Assembly (NCBI GenBank): GCA_008933995.1 | Contig: WARS01000043.1 | Span: 4,268,001 to 4,332,000, forward strand | DNA length: 64,000 bases | Origin: Datnioides undecimradiatus | Lineage: Eukaryota; Chordata; Actinopteri; Lobotiformes; Datnioididae | Direction of reading: 5' to 3' | Made by a program: the position numbers and the translations under genes | Notes under the pieces: model-generated | What the model was told of the DNA's origin: nothing | The model's input: the letters and a program-made list of their open reading frames with translations, nothing else | Database searches by the model: none | Shown here: positions 53,601 through 64,000 of the stretch, one piece after another | Position numbering within the stretch: the stretch's first letter is position 1 | Layout of the letters: each line of letters starts with the position of its first letter

Positions 53601-53980
53601 AGAACAGTGTTTTTACCCTGCAGGATACAGGGGTTGCTGGTCTACCGCTGCCCCGATCTGTTAGTTTGTTTGTGTAATTGCGTGATTATCAGTGTTTTAA
53701 AGGATTCGCCCGGATTCACCGAAGTCAAACCAACTGACAGATCGAGACACGGCTCCTGTTGTGCAAGATAAGATTGCTGTGTTTCTCAAAGGAGTCTGGT
53801 GGGTTTGAAGAGCACCCCCTTAAGGCTGTGATGTCATCTACAAAGCAAGAGCAAAGCAAACAATCTTTCTGCAATACCATCAGATGTGGCAGGAAAAACA
53901 CAAAGCCTGAGTGCAGAAAAGCAAAAAAATGCAAGTAAAAATCATGAAAATCTCTCGTATTGTGATTATTACATTTAATA
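50691..53980. other. Gene-free stretch
   Basis: No exon recognised. AT-rich around 51780-52260 and 52690-52840. ORFs are short and lack splice context. Confidence 0.5.
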
Positions 53981-56940
53981 TTGATATGAAATGCCATGCA
54001 TTAGACTGACAAGCTTACTGGGATGTTCAGTTTCTTCCTAATAAAAGTGTTTTATATCATTTTTTTCATGCACTATTAATAAAGACAAATAAGTTATTAT
54101 ATAAAGTAGTGCCTGTAATTGTTCCCAAGGATGCAAAACAAATACAGTTTTCATTATGTGTATGGGTTTTAAGTGCTTGCCTATAGAATACATCCATCAC
54201 GACATGTTTGATAAATGTTACATGCTACAAAATGGCAGGAGCATTATTAGACCAGACCCATTATTAGTCCAAGTTTTCTCCTGACCTTTATTAGAAGAAC
54301 TGGGTAACAAATGCTAATTCTGTGGGACACAGTGCTTATTACTGGTACTGGAATTTTGCTTTTATTCGCTGCTGTTAAAACTGTATTTTGCACAAAATAT
54401 GCAGAGAATTGCCTGAGAAGTACACATAGGGTATATATTTTAGTGCAGTTCACCAAACCATGTCACCCTGATGGACAGTAATTACAGTCTTTTCATATCA
54501 TGCATCATAAATCATAGAATTAAAAATGCTTTGATGGAAAAAGGCCATTCTGTTCTTATTATCAGGATGTGACCTTTGCAAATGGGTCATCGCCTTTCCT
54601 TCATTCAATTGCGACAGCCAGGCCCATTCCTTTAGAGACAAAATGCCATTGAAAAAGTAATATAACACAGAGTGGTGCTACAGGACAGATGAGGAGAGGC
54701 AGTGACATTTCAGACTTCTTGTTCCATTTCTGCAGTCGCCCCCCCCCCCCCGAAGAACCCACCAGTGATTTTCAGCCCGATCCAATATTTGAAAAGGAAC
54801 CACGCATGCCAGTCCTGTCTCTACGGATGACAACTGCCACTGGGCGCGGTGACAGTCCGCCGGCCCATTATTTCAGTCTGAAACCGGCCCCATGCCGGGA
54901 CATCCGCTGAGGAACGGTGAAAATAGCCTCAATCGGCAAAGAATGAAATGTGGAGGACTTCCTTTCAAAGCCAACGGGGTCTTGGGGGCCAAGTGGACAG
55001 TTGACATGTAAGCTAGCAGGCTACAAGAAAAAAAAAACAGTATGTGTTTCAGGAAGAAGGTCAAAGATTTGAAGAATAAAGCTAAATTCATATTGAAACA
55101 CAGCGTATGTCTGTGCTTTGGTCTTTTTCATGGATTTTGAACGTTTAAGTGGGACCGTGCATCAGCTTGGGTGTACGTTTCTCATGAAGTGCACTCACGT
55201 CTTTGTTTGAGTGTTTATATCCCATCAGCTAGCTTTGTTCCACTCCAACGGCACACGTTAATTAAACCACCACGGATGAATTTATTCTATTATTGGATTC
55301 TCTCTGCTGGTGAGTATCCCAAATGTCTCTGAGTCCCCTTGCACTTCATGCGTTGGTGCAGCTCGGTGCGGCGTGCTGGGACTGTACAGGAGAAAACAAT
55401 ACGATGGGTAATCCTTAACAAAAGACAGGAAAATTGGACCTGAATACGTTGCCCTCTACCCTCTTGGGACTACACTCCCTTCAGCAGGGACTGACAGAAG
55501 ATGGATTTACTTATTATCGTGCCTGTGCATGCCAACGAGCGAGACATGAGGAATCAATAACTCCCTGGGAAGAGTGTGAGGGCCATACAAATGCACGGTC
55601 AAGCCAGGTTACAAACCAGGTAACAACACTCCAGTAAAAGTAGGCAGAGAGGTCTGAGTATCTGCCTTCTTTTGGCCATATAACTTATTAGACGGTTACT
55701 AAGAAAATTACCACGTTAATTAACTGCAAATAGCCTCCCTTTGTCTTCTGTGTTCTGCATAATAACCTCATTTCAACCTGCCGGATCTGCCTACTGTGAG
55801 CTCTGTTGAATGGGTTACTGAGCGCAATTAGGTTTTTAATTGTGAGGTTCAATAGAGGGATCAGAGCGCTTTTTGTGGCTCTGCACCTTGGAGGATTTTG
55901 CAGCATCATTCAAGTAATGTGCTCCTCAAAAGGTTAGAGAGGGTTGTCAGTTTGAGTCTTGAACCTTGCTACGAAGGATTTGGGCTAAGGAGGTAAAGCG
56001 CGTCCCTCTGTCCGTCAACAGCTGAGCTGATTTGCAGGAGCTCAGTGTGAGGGATCCTTAACCGCCTTCACACCAGACACTAAATCTAGAAAGCTGAGGG
56101 CTGCAACGATGGACTGCCATGCAAGCTTCTATTGCGCCTTCACCAACTAAGCACCGGCTGATATTTCACACCTCAGAGTTCATCACAGCCATTGCGACCC
56201 TCCACAAAGCCCTCAGAAGTCTCCAAAAGCATGTCTTTCATCCCCTACTCCAGCTGAAAAGATTCTGGTGTGTTGCATGAATGTCCATAAAGCCCTGCAG
56301 TCAATTCCCCCAACGACCCTACAAAAAAGGACGCCTCGAGTTGTCGATGTCAGACTTACACGAATGCAGGCGCTCGGAACAAGCAGAGATAGAGCAGTAA
56401 TTGAAAAGCGAGAGCTTACCCCACTCAGAACCATCCACTTGTGTCAGCACTTTGTGGGTGTTTTTTCTTTTTCCTTTCTGTAAATACAACCAGCTCTGGC
56501 GGAGAGAAGGCAGTGGCATTCACCCGGTAAGTGGATAGCCTCTATTTACATTGTCACGGCTAGAAACGCAGCCCGCGCCGCACCTCGCTTATACAGGCTG
56601 CTCGGGGACTAACATATATCAGTTCACATGCGAGCTGCCTGCCAATGTAATCCCATTTCCAGCTCAGTGCTTTATCACCTTGATGACCCTTTGTTGAGCG
56701 CGCTCCAGTGCAAGATACTATGGGATGAACGAACCCAATTCTGTGTCTCTGTACGGGCTTGTGCGCCTCCTCCGCGGCAAACTGGTGTTTATCCGTATTC
56801 CTGTTTTTGTGTCAAAAAGACCGAGAACGTCAGTGATCCCTTTGGGGGTTTCTAATGTGTCCGTTGGGAGTAATTGACATGCCAATAGGCTCCTCGACCT
56901 GGACAATAACCCACCCCCCTACTAGCAGCACCACCATCAC
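53981..56940. other. Repeat-free, gene-free block; candidate regulatory DNA
   Basis: About 3 kb without any repeat I recognise apart from a C13 run. It holds many homeobox-like (CAATTA 55825-55830, TTAATTG 55837-55842) and SOX-like (CTTTGTT 56689-56695) words. No splice-flanked open block is convincing. Unique sequence between repeat-laden flanks is what conserved non-coding elements look like, but conservation itself cannot be seen from one sequence. Confidence 0.35.
54739..54751. repeat. C13 homopolymer
   Basis: Thirteen consecutive C; its length is likely unreliable in sequencing. Confidence 0.95.
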
Positions 56941-56952
56941 TAATACCTCTCA

Positions 56953-56955
<3 letters not shown>

Positions 56956-56999
<44 letters not shown>
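56956..56999. repeat. (CA)22 microsatellite
   Basis: The longest perfect dinucleotide run in the window. Confidence 0.97.
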
Positions 57000-57002
<3 letters not shown>

Positions 57003-60000
57003 CCACCCACCACCACTTGTGACTCAAGGGCTGACTGACTGGTGGAGAAATCAGCCATTAGCGAGGAGTTGTGAGCAGCTTCTCTGCAGCAGATTAATGG
57101 ACCTTTGCTCATTGTGTTCGGCCACAGGGCACACTCGAGGGCAAAGCTCTTAAACAGACATAAGGAAAACCAAACAGAGCAACAAGCCTTTCGCATCCAG
57201 TTCAGCTACTTTTGTTCGGTTTTACTGGAAATATTTAATGTGACTTGCACAGGGTTTGAAAACAGAAACAGCCTTATGATGTACGAGTTCTCGAAAATAA
57301 GATATGATAGAAATACAAAGAGCACGATGGAGCTGTGCATCTGTTTTCCTTCAAGTCCAACAAATCAGATTTCAGTCTCAAGCTTGTGTTAGGATCAGAC
57401 TTTAACTTATTCCAGCGCCTCACTCGTTGCCCTTTCCTTCCCCAGAGAAGCAACGGCATTGGTCACATGCTCCAATGCTTAGGCTGGAGATAAACCTACT
57501 TCTACTCATGCATTCATATGTGCATGGTGGCTGCTTCATATATCCAGGTTCTGCAGGCCCTGTCATCTCTTAGTTGCAATGGCAGAAACAGTGTGACAAT
57601 AAACCACCAACCTTAAAACTAAGTCTTAAGGTGGAACTATGGGGTGAATCAATGGACATATGACACGTCTGACTTGGACACCCAAACCCACAGTCAACAA
57701 TGCTCACTTGCAGTCCAGAACCTGATCTTTCTGTAGCCAATAAGCTGTTTCTTTAAGTTTCCTTAACTCAGTGGGTCTTGTGCTTTTCTGTCTTGCTGCA
57801 GAGCTGTTGGACCAAACTCCAGGTTGATTTATAACCTCATTTAAAGTATGCCACTTTGAGGATTTGCCACATTTTTCTTATTAAAGTCACCTTTTTTGGC
57901 CCAAACTTTCACTAATAGAGTGTTTCCTGTGCAGGACAGATGGAAATACAACATGCAGTTTATATTGTATGCACATAATTAAAGAATACAAAGAGCAGAG
58001 CACTTGTACTCAGGTTAATGAATCACATCTCAATACAAATCAGCTTGTACAGCGTTTAAATGTGCCTTTTTCCTTTCTTTGTGTAACATACAGTAGATCA
58101 GATAGCTTAAAGTCTAACACCCCAACAACGCGTATGAAATGCCGCGTCATGTTTTCCCGTCTGGGTCTCTGGATCATGACTCTAGCATCTGATCCTGAGT
58201 CAAACCTCCAGTATAAGTTTTTGTTTTTCGATATCTGCGTGTAACTGTTTGGTAATGAGCGGGGCTTAGCTGCATGCAGAGCGTCTTTTGCTGTTCAAAT
58301 CTCAAAAAAGCCGGTGCACCCCTCTCCAACGGCAGACCTGTAATCCCCTCTCTAGCTGACAAGACGTGGAAAGATTTGCTATTGTGTGTAACTTATTCTT
58401 ATCTGGTTTTATCCCCATTAAAAAGTAATGCCGCTGAATCTCAGCTGTGACATACAGCAGCCGTTTCTATTCTCCCGTGTGAGTTTGTTCGCGTTCTTCG
58501 TTATAATTGGCATGGGCAGCTTCTCCGAGTGGACTCTCCTCTCTCAAAACACAGCGCAGATGAAAACCCAGAAATAAGAAAACAGTCATTTCATTCAGAT
58601 CCTCATGTCATGTCAGGACTGAAGTGAAGCCAACAATCCAGCATATTTATTAATAGATTTTTCTGAATGCAGATTGCCGTTTCCAGGGTGACGGGATGAG
58701 CTTTTGCTGCCAAACACGAATACAGTGATGCAACATATATTATTTTAGGTACGTGTGGACGTATCACAAGCCCATAGTGACAAATTAGGAAGTAGCACCG
58801 CTTTCTGAGGTTGCAATCAAAGCTGCAGTCTGGACTTCCTGTCGTAGGATCTGATCCAGATCACATGGAGTGTGCTCCCCTGATGAAAACTGTCCCGTCA
58901 TGACAGATCCAGCCCTGCATGGATCCCTGGGTGCTGCTCCTCCTCCCCTGTGCCTTCCTCACCCTCATCGTCCTCATCCTCTGCCTTACTCTGCAGCGTT
59001 GTCATCTACGTGCTCATTCGTCTATTCATCTCTTGAACGAGCTGCCCTTGGCTCTGGCCATTGATTTGTTATTATTGTCAGAGTTGTGAGCATTCGGCGT
59101 GGCGGCCAAGTGGTCATTTCGTCATTTTAAACGGTTTCCATGAGAACACAAGAGATTGGGATTGCGAGGATCGTGCCAGAGATGATGAACTGTCTGTAGT
59201 GCTTTGCAAAAAACAAAGAAATGTGATTCAGATGCACTGAATCGAATATGAGCGCTCGTACTGAACAGGGTTTCGTTCACGACTGGCAGGATTTGGTAAT
59301 TTTGTCCAGAGTGTAAACAAATAGCTGTGAAAAGATGTTTTCTTTTGCTTTTTGGGTTTGAAAACACTTGTGTTTTAATTCACGACGGCGTCCTCCATCG
59401 CCGCGCAGGTGGAATTTGCCTGTGTTTGTTCTCCCAAAGTGTTAGTTTCCTCCCTGACAGACCGCAGAACGGCGGCATTGCTTTGTGGTGGTAATGTGCT
59501 CTAATTAGGATGGAAAAGGGTAACTTCATCGCGCACGAAGAATGGGACCTCACACAAATTTAGAAGTCTCTTTGTTTTCCTCAGAAGGATGAAGTGATTG
59601 CATTACAGCCTTTTGTGTGGCTGTCATTCTTCCAGCGTGGTGGCGTCTCCCTCATTGGTAAGCGTTCTCCAAGCAGCCCCTGCTTTGTCATGCCAGAGGA
59701 CGGCAGAATTATATTGACATCTTTCTGCTGCTCTTATGTTAATATATTCACAGTGACTGCGGTGTTATGGTTTTATAAAAAAAACAGCACTCCTCCCCTC
59801 CCTGTCTCCCCCGTCCTCCCCCCTCCGTGTTTCTCCTCATCGCTTCCCAATATATTTCTCCATCTGCAAAGACAAATGAAACCAAACGAGGTCTGCTGTG
59901 TTCCTGGTGCCAAATTCATTTCCAGTGTGGATGAGGCTCACACTCGAATTGTGTCATGATTGGCCAAAACAATCAAACCCCGGCTGCGGGAACGCGGACT

Positions 60001-60639
60001 GAAGTGGTGTTACGTTGAACATCATCATCATCATAACCTTGAAAGACCTTCACTGGCAGACAGAAGAGAGTCAAGAGGGCGTCTGAGTCATAACTGTGCA
60101 GATAGCGCCCTCTGTCGATCATCCTGGGTTAGGAAAACAAGGACTTCAAGCAGATGGGAACGTCTGTGCACACTGAAGCTTGTAAGCATGACTATTTCAT
60201 TATGAATCCTCTTATTGGTGGAGTCCCTGGGGACCTAAGATGAAATCTATGCTTTAACTTATCACAGAGGGTGTTACCTGTCCAATTAAACAACTATAGA
60301 CAAAATAGTTATCCTGATATATTAAAAGAAAGTAATGAGTTATGTCCATTAAAGCCCTTTTTCAAGGACCATTGTTGTTCCTTGGACTCAATTTGTGCAT
60401 ATTAAAATCAGCATTAAATCTGCTATATGGTGACCACCATAAGGCTTATTAAGGAGTTCAGATAAATATCATTAACCTCGAGTGAAACAAACTGATACAA
60501 AATACAAACAAATGCATTTAGTTATGTTTAAACCCCATAAGTTTTACTTAAATCGGTAAACAATAATATCGTAATATAAACTTAGCTTTGGTTGACTGCC
60601 TTTTTTATTGAATTCACGATAAATTACCACTTCCACGCG
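57000..60639. other. Gene-free stretch upstream of smu1
   Basis: No exon recognised and no head-to-head partner gene visible within 3.6 kb of the smu1 start. 60240-60620 is strongly AT-rich. The ORF at 59594-59959 (+, 121 codons) has no domain. Confidence 0.5.
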
Positions 60640-60767
60640 GTGAGCCTTTTATTTTGAAAATCCCCGACTCCTCCCAGGACTTCCGTGTTTGCGTCCGTCC
60701 TGCGCGTCTCTCGCCTTTGCTGCAGACTCAAGACTGTGTTGGGGCGACTGTTTGGAGATAAATAGCC
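60640..60767 (+). promoter_or_regulatory. smu1: Probable smu1 core promoter and 5' UTR
   Basis: The ~130 bases before the smu1 ATG are CpG-richer than the AT-rich DNA to their left. They carry an ACTTCCG motif (60679-60685), the reverse complement of the ETS/GABP site CGGAAGT that is common at housekeeping start sites, about 80 bases before the ATG. An in-frame TAG ends three bases before the ATG (aatagccATG), which supports this start. No clear TATA box at a suitable spacing. The exact transcription start is inferred, not seen. Confidence 0.5.
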
Positions 60768-63848
<3,081 letters not shown>

Positions 63849-64000
63849 GTGGGCTCAACTCGCGGCCGCACTGAGCTGAGAGCACAGCTCAACGTGCTTT
63901 TAGGGGCGATGGCACATTAAGCATTTGTTGCATGATTCATTTTGAGCTGATTTCTCCTAAAAAGTGACCAATAAATGTGGAAAATAGCAGGTTTTTAATG

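Overview
The window looks like nuclear DNA of a teleost fish, probably a spiny-rayed (percomorph) species. The evidence is a spliced gene with short GT-AG introns and vertebrate protein sequence, many (CA)n/(GT)n microsatellites, and several interspersed repeats whose wording I recognise from teleost genomes. There are no operons, ribosome binding sites, phage genes or CRISPR arrays. Most open reading frames of 60-200 codons here are chance ORFs or lie inside repeats.

Only one gene is certain. The last 3.2 kb (60768 to the right edge) holds the first ten coding exons of smu1, the LisH/CTLH/WD40 spliceosome protein SMU1, on the + strand. The exons join in frame to give 430 residues of an expected ~513, and the remaining C-terminal exons lie beyond the window. 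Its third intron has a GC-AG border instead of GT-AG. A GC-rich start region with an ETS-type motif sits just upstream.

At the left end (about 4.2-7.2 kb, + strand) a set of splice-flanked open blocks looks like the 3' part of a second, unrecognised protein-coding gene. Three blocks (C, D, E) join in phase and end at a stop codon with a downstream AATAAA. Two more blocks (A, B) join in phase with each other but not with C, so an exon is missing, the sequence has an error, or the locus is decayed. An isolated candidate exon lies at 1331-1418.

The ~53 kb between these loci is gene-poor. I see no convincing exon there. It holds a non-LTR retrotransposon 3' end with a (GGAT)n tail at 28.4-28.7 kb, about eight degraded teleost-type interspersed repeats (four within 48.7-50.7 kb), a ~490-base polypyrimidine tract at 32.5-33.0 kb, and microsatellites. 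Several unique, repeat-free stretches (notably 54.0-56.9 kb) could be conserved cis-regulatory DNA, but that needs an alignment. Family names for repeats come from memory of teleost repeat sequences, not from a search.
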